Positions 1 through 7,002 of a DNA stretch of 64,000 bases are shown piece by piece. The stretch is taken from assembly GCF_000469505.1 (NCBI RefSeq), contig NZ_KI272867.1, forward strand, positions 52,071 to 116,070, written 5' to 3'. The notes under the pieces are model-generated. The model was not told where the DNA came from. It did no database searches and worked only from the letters and a program-made list of their open reading frames with translations. Position numbers and translations under genes: made by a program. Within the stretch, counting starts at the first letter, position 1. Every line of letters starts with the position of its first letter. This stretch comes from Leptotrichia sp. oral taxon 215 str. W9775 (GTDB lineage: Bacteria; Fusobacteriota; Fusobacteriia; Fusobacteriales; Leptotrichiaceae).

Positions 1-1522
1 CTCTAACGGTAACTCTGTAACTGTAAATGGAGAATTGAATATAAGTCCTAATGAAGCTGTTAGAGTATTTACATCAGGAAACGGTCCTATGAATGTAACA
101 AATAATGCTAACGTAATTACAATCGGTGACAATTCTTATGGATTTGTCTTAAGAAGTGGAGCTACGCCTGAAAGAATACAAGCAAATGGAGGAACTACAG
201 GACTTGGAGCTACTACATTTGTAAGTAATACACCTAGTGTAACGCTGGGAAATGATGCAGTATATGCTTACTCAGCTGATTCTTTGGGAACTGTTACAAA
301 TAATACAGCAATAACTACTACAGGTTCAAATAACTACGGATTATACTCAGCAGGAAATGTTGTAAATAATGCTTCAGGAAATATGAATTTAACTTCCGGA
401 GTAGGAAATGTGGGAATTTACAGTATTGAAAATGGAAATGCAAAAAACTATGCAACAATAGATATAGGTTCATCTGACAGAGATAACAAATATTACAGTA
501 TTGGTATGGCTGCAGGATACTACAATGAAAACACAAGACATATTGAACAGACAGGAACAGTTGAAAACCATGGTACAATAAATGTAAATAATGATTATGG
601 AATTGGAATGTATGCTGTTGGAAATGGTTCAAAAGCAGTAAACTATGGTACTATTAATCTTGATGGAAAAGGTACAACAGGAATGTATCTTGATCAGAAT
701 GCAACAGGAATAAACTACGGTACTATCCAGACTTCTGCCACTCCATCAAACAATGAAATAATTAGAGTCGCTTACCTTCATGAAGATGAAACAGTAAAAT
801 TGGGTAATACAAGTGGATGGTATGCAGGAGCTGTATATAATCAGTTTAAATTTAAAGATATCGGTGGATCAAAAGAAAATCAGATAATGCTGAAATCAGG
901 AATATTTAAATCTGTACCATTTGATCATAATAACAGTTTAAACTGGACTATTTCTGCTGAAGGATTTATCTCAAGAAATGAAATGAATAGAAAATTTTTA
1001 GTTCTTGATGAAATTTTTAATGCAAATTCTCATTACTATGCATACGGAGCCGCTGTTAAAAATGAAATATCCAAAGCCTTCAGAACAAGTGAAAGAACAA
1101 GTATCACTCCATACGGAAGCTTAAAACTTGAATATGGAAGACTGTCTAAAATTAGTGAAAAGAGCGGACAGGCTAGATTGGAAGTTAAAGAAAATGACTA
1201 CTATTCAGTTAGACCGGAAGTCGGTATTCAGTTCAAATATAAGCAGCCAATGGCTGTAAGAACGACTTTTACTACTTCCTTAAACTTAGCTTATGAAAAT
1301 GAGCTTGGAAAAATAAATGATATCAGCAATAGAGCAAGAGTAAACTATACTACTGCTGACTGGTATAATCTAAGAAATGAAAAAGAAGATAGAAAAGGTA
1401 ATTTTAAAGCTGATTTGAATTTTGGAATAGAAAATCAGAGATTTGGTGTAACACTAAATACAGGATATGATACAAAAGTTGAAAATATAAGAGGTGGAAT
1501 TGGATTTAGAGCAATCTACTAA
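1..1522 (+). CDS. Autotransporter, 3' part only, with shortened beta-barrel
   Basis: The reading frame is open from base 2, so the gene begins upstream of the window. Residues up to about 230 are passenger repeats rich in Asn/Gly with GIGMY/GTTGMY-type turns. The rest resembles the last ~255 residues of the 2995-aa autotransporter at 26071-35058 and ends in an aromatic residue (GFRAIY), as outer-membrane barrels do. Compared with that protein, the passenger end (GTIQTSATP) is joined straight to AYLHEDETVKLG. This skips roughly 375 residues, including the helical linker and the first one to two barrel strands. Known for the family: the C-terminal barrel inserts in the outer membrane and exports the passenger. 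The missing start of the barrel makes normal export doubtful. It may be a decayed copy, a recombination donor or an assembly join. Confidence 0.8.
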   Translation, partial: SNGNSVTVNGELNISPNEAVRVFTSGNGPMNVTNNANVITIGDNSYGFVLRSGATPERIQANGGTTGLGATTFVSNTPSVTLGNDAVYAYSADSLGTVTNNTAITTTGSNNYGLYSAGNVVNNASGNMNLTSGVGNVGIYSIENGNAKNYATIDIGSSDRDNKYYSIGMAAGYYNENTRHIEQTGTVENHGTINVNNDYGIGMYAVGNGSKAVNYGTINLDGKGTTGMYLDQNATGINYGTIQTSATPSNNEIIRVAYLHEDETVKLGNTSGWYAGAVYNQFKFKDIGGSKENQIMLKSGIFKSVPFDHNNSLNWTISAEGFISRNEMNRKFLVLDEIFNANSHYYAYGAAVKNEISKAFRTSERTSITPYGSLKLEYGRLSKISEKSGQARLEVKENDYYSVRPEVGIQFKYKQPMAVRTTFTTSLNLAYENELGKINDISNRARVNYTTADWYNLRNEKEDRKGNFKADLNFGIENQRFGVTLNTGYDTKVENIRGGIGFRAIY

Positions 1523-1666
1523 TAAAATTTTTGTGTCATTATATGGCAAAGTGTAAACTAATAATAAGTTATATCATTTATATGTAGAAATATAAAAATA
1601 AAAAAGTATACAATACTATAATCTTCTTACAGTAACAAACAAATATTATGAAGAGGTGACTTAATT

Positions 1667-2110
1667 ATGAAAGCAAGTAAAAAAGTATTAACAGTTGTAC
1701 TAGGAGCAGCTTTAATTGGAGGTTTATTACCAGTAAACGGTTATTCAAAACCTAAGAAAGGACAAAAATCTGCTATTCAGCAATTACAGGAATTTTTTGC
1801 AAAGGAAGAAGCTGTAGAGAAAAAAGAAACTCCTGCTGTAACTTCTGAACAGGAAGAAAAACCTGCTGCTGAAGTTATCAAAAAAACTTTTACATGTGGT
1901 AAGGAAACAATTACTGTTGAATATGGTGATGGTGAAAAAGCAATACTTACTGACGGAAAAGGTAAAACACATGAACTGGCTATTACAAAAGCTGCCAGTG
2001 GAGAACTTTACAGTAACAAAGAAGGTGTTTCCATTCATATGAAAGGAAACGATGGAGTATACACATCATCTTCTACTGCTGAAGATGTTAGCTGCGAAAT
2101 AAGCAAATAA
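1667..2110 (+). CDS. Secreted MliC-like lysozyme-inhibitor domain protein
   Basis: 147 aa. It has an N-terminal signal peptide (KKVLTVVLGAALIGGLL...NGYSK), then a Lys/Glu-rich spacer of about 45 residues, then a domain starting near residue 74 with FTCGKETITVEYGDGEKAIL. That domain follows the pattern of the MliC/PliC C-type lysozyme inhibitors: YxC, a beta strand, 'A.L...G', and a late Cys in DVSCEI that could pair with the first. A GAGGTGA ribosome site lies 9-10 bases before ATG. Likely located in the periplasm or tethered to an envelope. Family assignment is by eye and moderate. It sits alone after the autotransporter gene and ends at a strong terminator. Confidence 0.6.
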   Translation: MKASKKVLTVVLGAALIGGLLPVNGYSKPKKGQKSAIQQLQEFFAKEEAVEKKETPAVTSEQEEKPAAEVIKKTFTCGKETITVEYGDGEKAILTDGKGKTHELAITKAASGELYSNKEGVSIHMKGNDGVYTSSSTAEDVSCEISK

Positions 2111-2170
2111 TACTTTATTCTTTCATTTATCATTAAAAATAGATATCTATATGTAATAAAAATTTAGAAT

Positions 2171-2214
2171 AATATTACCTGAGAAGGCTGATTACAGCTC
2201 TATCAGGTAATATT
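2171..2214. terminator. Bidirectional intrinsic terminator
   Basis: Perfect 12-bp stem (2171-2182 pairs with 2203-2214) with a small inner GCTG/CAGC stem, followed by TTTTTT on the plus side and an A/T tract on the other. It separates the convergent MliC-like gene and rtcB. Confidence 0.85.
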
Positions 2215-2274
2215 TTTTATTATCTCTATACTAAAAATGACCAGATTTCTCCAGTCATTTCACATTCATTAAAT

Positions 2275-3426
2275 TTATTGTAAACCTTTAAAGTTAAATA
2301 TTGGCTTTATTACTTCTATTATGTCCATTGTTTCTTTTGTAGCTTCCACTATTTCATCAATGTTTCTATATGCCTGTGGTGCTTCATCAAGAGTATTTTC
2401 CGTAACAGTAAAGCTTTTTACACTTTCCATGCTCTCTTTGTAATCCTGAAGGGATATACTCTCTTTTGCCTGACTTCTGCTCATTACACGTCCTGCTCCA
2501 TGAGGTGCTGACTGCAGCCACTCCTGGTTACCTTTTCCCATTGCTATAATGGAACCGTCCCTCATATTTATTGGAACTATTATTTTCTGCCCTTTTCTTG
2601 CAGGGGTTGCACCTTTTCTGACTGTCATGTCTTCAAAATCTATATAATTATGTACAGATTCCCAAAAATTATCTGCATTAAATCTGTATCCAAAAAATTC
2701 AAGTATTTTTTCTATCATTTTTCTACGATTTTCACTAGCAAATTTTTGAGCTATTTTCATGTCGTTTATATAACTTTGAGCCTTTTCTCCTATCAAAATA
2801 TGTGCTGTCTTATTATATTTTGCTTTAATACTGTCCTTCAGATTTTCCCTTTCTTCAGGCGGTGTATTATTTAAGTCATTTTTATAGGCTTCCAAGTCAA
2901 ATTCAAGCATTTTGTTATAATATTTACAAATATCCAGTCCAAATTTTCTGGATCCTGAATGAACTACAATATAGTCATTATCCTTACCGGAATTTATTTC
3001 AATAAAATGATTTCCACCACCTAAAGTTCCAAGTGCCCTTGAATAAGATTCTATTTTCTCTTTAGGCTTTTGCATTATTAAATTACTGAAATCAAATTTT
3101 TGGGTCTTATCCTGTAATTTAGGTCCTGATGGAATATTTTCATTTATATGATTGTAAAATGCCTTCCAATCAATATTTTCTACGTCCAGCTTTGGAATTT
3201 CATACACACTCATTCCGCAACCAATATCAACTCCAACAATATTTGGAATTACTCCTTTTTCTACATCCACTTTGGCAACAAATCCTACCGGAACATCTTT
3301 TCCCCTGTGAGTGTCAGGCATTAAATGAACTTCATCATACAATCCATGTGTATTTTCATGAACATCATTTATTATTCCGTAATCAAAATTTATTGCATGA
3401 TTTACAATGTTAATTTTACTTTTCAT
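2275..3426 (-). CDS. rtcB: RtcB-family RNA ligase
   Basis: 383 aa, matching the short form of RtcB. Known role: GTP- and Mn-dependent joining of RNA ends bearing 2',3'-cyclic or 3' phosphate to 5'-OH ends, used in RNA repair or tRNA maturation. Visible motifs are GVDIGCGM (metal-binding Cys) near residue 65, GGGNHFIE near 136, VHSGSRKFG (metal His) near 156, and APHGAGRVMSR near 308, which carries the His that becomes guanylylated. A GGAGAAAGGA ribosome site precedes the ATG. No archease or RtcA gene adjoins it. It appears monocistronic, with the terminator at 2171-2214 downstream. Confidence 0.93.
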   Translation of the reverse strand: MKSKINIVNHAINFDYGIINDVHENTHGLYDEVHLMPDTHRGKDVPVGFVAKVDVEKGVIPNIVGVDIGCGMSVYEIPKLDVENIDWKAFYNHINENIPSGPKLQDKTQKFDFSNLIMQKPKEKIESYSRALGTLGGGNHFIEINSGKDNDYIVVHSGSRKFGLDICKYYNKMLEFDLEAYKNDLNNTPPEERENLKDSIKAKYNKTAHILIGEKAQSYINDMKIAQKFASENRRKMIEKILEFFGYRFNADNFWESVHNYIDFEDMTVRKGATPARKGQKIIVPINMRDGSIIAMGKGNQEWLQSAPHGAGRVMSRSQAKESISLQDYKESMESVKSFTVTENTLDEAPQAYRNIDEIVEATKETMDIIEVIKPIFNFKGLQ

Positions 3427-3501
3427 TTCCTTTCTCCTCCATATTCATTATAATTTTTTAGAGGGTTAGGGGGTTTGAGATACTTTGTCCAGTATTATAC
3501 C

Positions 3502-3684
3502 TCATTTTTTGTAAAAAGAAAAGGAAAATTTAGATTTTGATATGAAGGAAAAATTGTAATCAAAATTATGCAATTCTTCAATATAAGTATTTAATTTATC
3601 ACTTATTTTCTGTTTTTCTTCAAGAGGCATATTTTCAATTTTTTTTAAAATAGAATCTAAGATTTCAGCAGATCTTTTACTCAT
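3502..3684 (-). CDS. Small helical protein overlapping the ART-like ORF
   Basis: 60 aa, not recognised. The first 38 residues are charged and predicted to be helical (MSKRSAEILDSILKKIENM); the tail is aromatic and basic. Its ATG overlaps the last 8 bases of the ORF 3677-4243, the arrangement expected for translational coupling. Codon use is as AT-rich as the neighbour. A toxin-antitoxin or effector-immunity partnership is possible, but only the gene layout suggests it. The rtcB start lies 75 bases further on. Confidence 0.55.
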   Translation of the reverse strand: MSKRSAEILDSILKKIENMPLEEKQKISDKLNTYIEELHNFDYNFSFISKSKFSFSFYKK

Positions 3685-4243
3685 CTTCTATCACTCTCCC
3701 TATATTTTTTATACAATTTATCTCTTTAGCATTATAGATAACTTTAGAACTAGTTCCAGGCTTAGTACTATTGATTTTTTCATTATTAAAAAAATGATTA
3801 TTATATTTATAATTTTCACCTATTGTTTTTATGATATTATATTCTTTTGAAAATTCAGATATAAAATCAAACAAAAAATTTAATTTATCTCCTATTTTTG
3901 TTATTTTCTTTTTCTTTATATTTAATTTTGGTTCTAAATCTACAGACTTCCAAATTCTGTCTATAATTTCTATTTCTTCGTTATCTGTTAAATCTAACAT
4001 TTTCTCTAAACTTACAAAGCAGCTTACTATTTTGAAATTTTTAGTTTTATCTTTTTTTAACTTCTCATTTTTCCAATACTTTGCATTTCCAAAATTATCC
4101 CAAAAATACATACCTTTTCCTAACCATAAAGAATCATAAGGATGATTTGACTCTAACAACTTATTTTCAGAAATAAATTCGTTACACTTCTCACTTAAAT
4201 TACAATGATAAACTTTTATTATAGGTGCTAATTTAGCATTCAC
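3677..4243 (-). CDS. Hypothetical protein, possible ADP-ribosyltransferase-like fold
   Basis: 188 aa, starting at GTG only 8 bases after the stop of the methyltransferase gene. Residues 11-60 read YHCN...LWLGKGMYFWDNFGNAKYW. The pattern His, then 'WLGxGxYFW', then 'A..W' resembles uncharacterised ART/DUF3990-like proteins, in which an H-Y pair binds NAD. That link is by eye and tentative. There is no signal peptide or membrane segment, and the protein is Lys/Asn-rich. It lies in a tight minus-strand cluster with 4252-4779 upstream and an overlapping 60-aa ORF downstream. No catalytic Glu motif is obvious, so any enzymatic role is unproven. Confidence 0.6.
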   Translation of the reverse strand: MNAKLAPIIKVYHCNLSEKCNEFISENKLLESNHPYDSLWLGKGMYFWDNFGNAKYWKNEKLKKDKTKNFKIVSCFVSLEKMLDLTDNEEIEIIDRIWKSVDLEPKLNIKKKKITKIGDKLNFLFDFISEFSKEYNIIKTIGENYKYNNHFFNNEKINSTKPGTSSKVIYNAKEINCIKNIGRVIEDE

Positions 4244-4251
4244 AACTTCTA

Positions 4252-4779
4252 TTATTTCTTTTTTATCATCACAGATATTGTAGAGGTATTCTTCCTAAAC
4301 CAAGGTATAACACGATTTACCTTTTTACAATATGTTGCATATTCTTCTCCAAATTTTTCCTTCATCCATTTTTCTTCTGTAAATTTCATTAATATTGTTA
4401 AATAAGCCCAAAAGATAAAGGGTAATATCAATAAATACAAATTTGAAGCAAAAAGTAAGATTCCTGTAAAAATAAAGGTGAAGGCAGAATATATTGGATT
4501 TCTTACAATAGAATACACACCATCTGTAACTAAATGACCAGCTTTTATTTCATCCCTTATTCTTTGAAATAAAACAGCTTTTATCCATAAAGTAATACCA
4601 CAGATAATAAAGATTATGCCTATAATAGACAGCAATATTTTTGCTTTTGGAACCTCACCTGATTCCAGTAAGCCATAATAGTCCAACGATAATCCACATA
4701 TTGTAAGAATAAGACAACTTATTACGTATACTGGACCAACTCCAAATATTGGCAATTTTCTTTCTCTATCTTTCTTCAC
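4252..4779 (-). CDS. Isoprenylcysteine methyltransferase-like membrane protein
   Basis: 175 aa with about four membrane segments (residues ~13-32, 46-68, 98-115, 117-133). The C-terminal half holds the family pattern LVTDGVYSIVRNPIYSA, then EEKWM..KFGEEYATYCKKVNRVIPWF. This is typical of ICMT/PEMT-type SAM-dependent methyltransferases that act at the membrane on lipid or thiol substrates. The actual substrate is unknown. Start is GTG with AGAGGTGAAAGTAA upstream. It is the first gene of a likely three-gene unit with 3677-4243 and 3502-3684. Confidence 0.75.
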   Translation of the reverse strand: MKKDRERKLPIFGVGPVYVISCLILTICGLSLDYYGLLESGEVPKAKILLSIIGIIFIICGITLWIKAVLFQRIRDEIKAGHLVTDGVYSIVRNPIYSAFTFIFTGILLFASNLYLLILPFIFWAYLTILMKFTEEKWMKEKFGEEYATYCKKVNRVIPWFRKNTSTISVMIKKK

Positions 4780-4839
4780 TTACTTTCACCTCTTCAATTA
4801 CAATCAGAGTTTTTTAACTCAGAATAGTCAGCAAAAAAT

Positions 4840-5037
4840 CTAATCTTCTTCATTATTGGAAGGTTCTATCTCTTTTTGTCCCTTCTCTTCCATTTCTTTT
4901 TCTTTTTTAGTTTCTTCCTCTGACAATACTTCTACTATAAATCCATCTTTTTTCCATTCTTCTATTTTTTCTTTTGATGTATCAAATGGAAAAACAATTA
5001 TCGGAGGCATATCTATAAATTCGCATACTGCTCCCAT
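4840..5037 (-). CDS. Small acidic hypothetical protein
   Basis: 65 aa. Residues 1-40 look folded (PPIIVFPFDTSKEKIEEWKK); residues 42-65 are a Glu/Lys-rich disordered tail. AAAGGAG lies about 12 bases before the ATG. Not recognised. It is the last of three very small consecutive minus-strand genes (5355-5504, 5140-5295, 4840-5037), each with its own ribosome site. This looks like a remnant of a mobile or phage-like module, but no hallmark gene is present. Confidence 0.55.
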   Translation of the reverse strand: MGAVCEFIDMPPIIVFPFDTSKEKIEEWKKDGFIVEVLSEEETKKEKEMEEKGQKEIEPSNNEED

Positions 5038-5139
5038 TTTTCTTCTTTTCTCCTTTTTTTATTTTTTCTTTTTTATTTAAAAATTAAATCTAAATATTAA
5101 AAGATAAAGTATTATTAAATATATTTTTCAGGTAATCTA

Positions 5140-5295
5140 TTACTTTTTATCTCTGACTGTCACATTTATATTAAAATTTAATTTTAATTCTTTATCCAAA
5201 TTTTCTTCTTTTGATTCAGGAATTAATTCTCCTATAGGTATACCATTCATTGTTACACATTTTCTTATAATCTCACGTACTTTTTTCTTATCCAT
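5140..5295 (-). CDS. Small hypothetical protein (51 aa)
   Basis: Below the usual ORF length cut-off. ATG at 5295 is preceded by AAAAAAGGAGAAGA, an excellent ribosome site at 5-base spacing. The product starts MDKKKVREIIRKC and ends NINVTVRDKK*; it is charged, without a membrane segment. The strong ribosome site and the same-strand position between two other small ORFs support a real gene. Function unknown. A 17-codon frame starting at a TTG near 5343, behind AAGGAG, ends across this ATG and might couple translation from the upstream gene. Confidence 0.5.
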   Translation of the reverse strand: MDKKKVREIIRKCVTMNGIPIGELIPESKEENLDKELKLNFNINVTVRDKK

Positions 5296-5354
5296 TCTTC
5301 TCCTTTTTTGACCTAAAAAAATTTTCTAGAATAATATCCAAGATATTTGTCTCC

Positions 5355-5504
5355 TTATTTTTTTAACCAATACACAATTACAGCTATTATAACCATAGCT
5401 AGTAAAAATTCTAATTTTTCCTTTAAAGTTGTCTTTCTCATTTCAAAAGTGATTTTTCTCTTTTTTAATTTGAATTCTTTCTCCATAATTTTTTTTCCTG
5501 TCAT
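5355..5504 (-). CDS. Small single-pass membrane protein (49 aa)
   Basis: Starts at ATG 5504 behind AGGTGA at about 9 bases. Residues 1-30 are strongly basic (KKIMEKEFKLKKRK); residues 32-46 form one membrane segment (EFLLAMVIIAVIVYW) ending in a Lys pair. Size and layout recall phage or mobile-element small membrane proteins, but there is no specific match. It is first in the run of three tiny minus-strand genes and begins only 17 bases from the rlmD-end remnant at 5522-5580. Confidence 0.5.
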   Translation of the reverse strand: MTGKKIMEKEFKLKKRKITFEMRKTTLKEKLEFLLAMVIIAVIVYWLKK

Positions 5505-5521
5505 ATCTTGTCATCACCTTT

Positions 5522-5580
5522 CTAATTCCTCATTTCCCTTAACATACTCACTACTTCCATATGTGCGTCACAGGGAACAT
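5522..5580 (-). repeat. Diverged duplicate of the rlmD-like gene 3' end
   Basis: This 59-bp stretch matches the last bases of the methyltransferase gene at 7003-7061. About 28 bases around CTTAACATACTCACTACTTC...ATGTG are identical and the rest is about 80% alike, with a 1-base deletion that breaks the frame. With the intact copy it brackets the Abi insert (5581-7002). Possible origins are an attachment-site-like direct repeat or the remnant of a second paralog. Confidence 0.7.
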
Positions 5581-5721
5581 TTTTTTATTTTCAAAGCCTT
5601 TAAATTCAGTATTTTTTATCATTTCTATTACTTATAATATACCAATAAATTTATTTTATTTCAAGATAAAAAATACTCATAACTAATGGTAATTTACAAT
5701 AGTAAGTATAGTAAAAAATAT

Positions 5722-5750
5722 TTGACTTATATAATTTTTTATACTATAAT
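5722..5750 (+). promoter_or_regulatory. Sigma-70-type promoter of the Abi-associated RNA
   Basis: TTGACT (5722-5727), 17-bp spacer, TATAAT (5745-5750). This is a near-consensus promoter, with the expected start near 5757, just ahead of the structured RNA. Confidence 0.85.
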
Positions 5751-5756
5751 GTACAT

Positions 5757-5826
5757 AAGATTACTTTGTCGAGGTTTTTAGAAACCTGACTACCATCTCA
5801 TTACAGATTGTAATGAGATTTTTTTT
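5757..5826 (+). ncRNA. Self-contained ~70-nt structured RNA upstream of the Abi gene (abiF-RNA-like)
   Basis: Two hairpins are visible. The first is GTC-(bulged G)-AGGTTT / AAACCT-GAC (5768-5790) with a TTAG loop. The second is a perfect 10-bp stem (5795-5804 with 5810-5819) followed by seven T, an intrinsic terminator. With the strong promoter just upstream this makes an independent RNA gene ending 14 bases before the Abi start. A conserved 'abiF' RNA motif upstream of Abi-family genes has been described from comparative genomics (from memory). The layout here fits it, but a covariance-model match could not be run. It may act as an antitoxin or activator RNA, or only as an attenuator. Confidence 0.65.
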
Positions 5827-5840
5827 AGGGGGGAATATTA

Positions 5841-6881
5841 ATGAATAAAAATGTTATATATGATAAGCCTTTTTTAACTACTTTAGAGTTATTAAAAAAA
5901 TTAGAGAAAGATTATAAATTAGCTATTGGATATACTGATTTTGAGTTTAATCTATTAGAAACAATATCTTATTATGATTTAATTAATGGATATAAAGAAT
6001 GTTTTATAGAAAATGAAATTTATAAATATCCATACACATTACTTGATTTATTTTCTTTTAGTACATTTGATAGAGAATTTTAAAATATTTTATTCAAATA
6101 TAGTGTTTATGCTGAAAATTGTTTTAAAAATAGACTTTCATATGTCTTAAGTAAAAATTTTGGAGTATCTGAAAAAGATTATTTAAATATAAATAATTAC
6201 ATTTCCAGCACTTATAACTACGGGCTTTATAAAAAATTAAGAATTACTCTATCAAATATAGAAAATATAATTAATTCTAAACAAACTGATAATCCTACAA
6301 AATTCTATAAAAATGTCCATAATCATATTCCGTCATGGATATTATTTAAAAATGTAAATTTTTCAGATTGTATAGATTTATTTTCATTTTTATCCAAAAA
6401 TTTAAAACTAGATGTTATAAAATTTTATTTTGATACATCTATTATAAAAGAAGATGACTCTATTAGATTATTTAAAAATATGTTGACTATTATTAGGAAA
6501 TTTAGAAACAAAATAGCTCATAATCATAAATTTCTAACATACAAAGTTCCATTAAAATATGCTTTATCACAAAAAAATTTAATCAAAATAAATCCCTATC
6601 AATTAATGAGAAAAAGAGACTTAAATAAAAAGAAAACTATTGGACAAAATGATATTTTTTCTTTTATACTTTCACTTTCTATTATTGTTAATAATCATAT
6701 GCTTAATCATAATATGTTATCAGAAATATTGTTACTATTTCAATCAGAAAGTAATATTTTATATAAAAAAATAGATGTTTCAAAACTTTATATAAAATTT
6801 TCCAATTTGCCGGAGGATTTTTTAGAACGTATATCTAAAATTGATTTTTGGTCACTTATTCAAAATCAAATAAGAAAATAA
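5841..6881 (+). pseudogene. Abi_2/AbiD-F family abortive-infection protein, interrupted by one in-frame stop
   Basis: Behind a strong AGGGGGG ribosome site, codons 1-80 carry the Abi_2 N-terminus (KPFLTTLELLKKL... ISYYDLINGYK). A TAA at 6081-6083 follows FDREF, yet the same frame stays open for another 265 codons to 6881, with convincing family sequence on both sides of the stop (KYSVYAENCFKNRLSYVLS right after it). The C-terminal half has a HEPN RNase-type Rx4H motif, RNKIAH, at codons 222-227. So 346 codons form one gene broken by a single nonsense codon: decay, phase variation, readthrough or a sequencing error. Known for the family: toxicity-based phage defence. The second fragment has an in-frame ATG at 6480 but no good ribosome site. 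Confidence 0.85.
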
Positions 6882-6887
6882 AAAAAG

Positions 6888-6949
6888 TGGACTATGGTGA
6901 TTAAATAATTTGTTACCAGTAGTGTTACCATTTTGTTACCAATAGTCCA
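6888..6949. repeat. Inverted repeat enclosing three GTTACCA direct repeats
   Basis: TGGACTAT (6888-6895) and ATAGTCCA (6942-6949) are inverted. Between and beside them GTTACCA occurs at 6912, 6924 and 6935 (12- and 11-bp steps). It lies between the Abi gene end and the rlmD-like 3' end. The helical spacing suggests a protein-binding array, such as recombinase arm sites at an island border. It may also terminate the Abi transcript weakly. Confidence 0.5.
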
Positions 6950-7002
6950 ATTTTATCTTATTTTTTTTCAATTTATTTCAATTTTTTATTTTCTCAACCC
7001 CT

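Noticed and set aside
5757..5826. Type III toxin-antitoxin RNA
   Set aside because: There is one copy of each hairpin rather than tandem repeats, and the downstream gene is Abi_2/HEPN, not a ToxN-like RNase. An abiF-type RNA fits better.
6905..6945. GTTACCA repeats as a CRISPR remnant
   Set aside because: Repeat unit is only 7 bases with 4-5-base gaps; no cas gene or spacer-sized interval.
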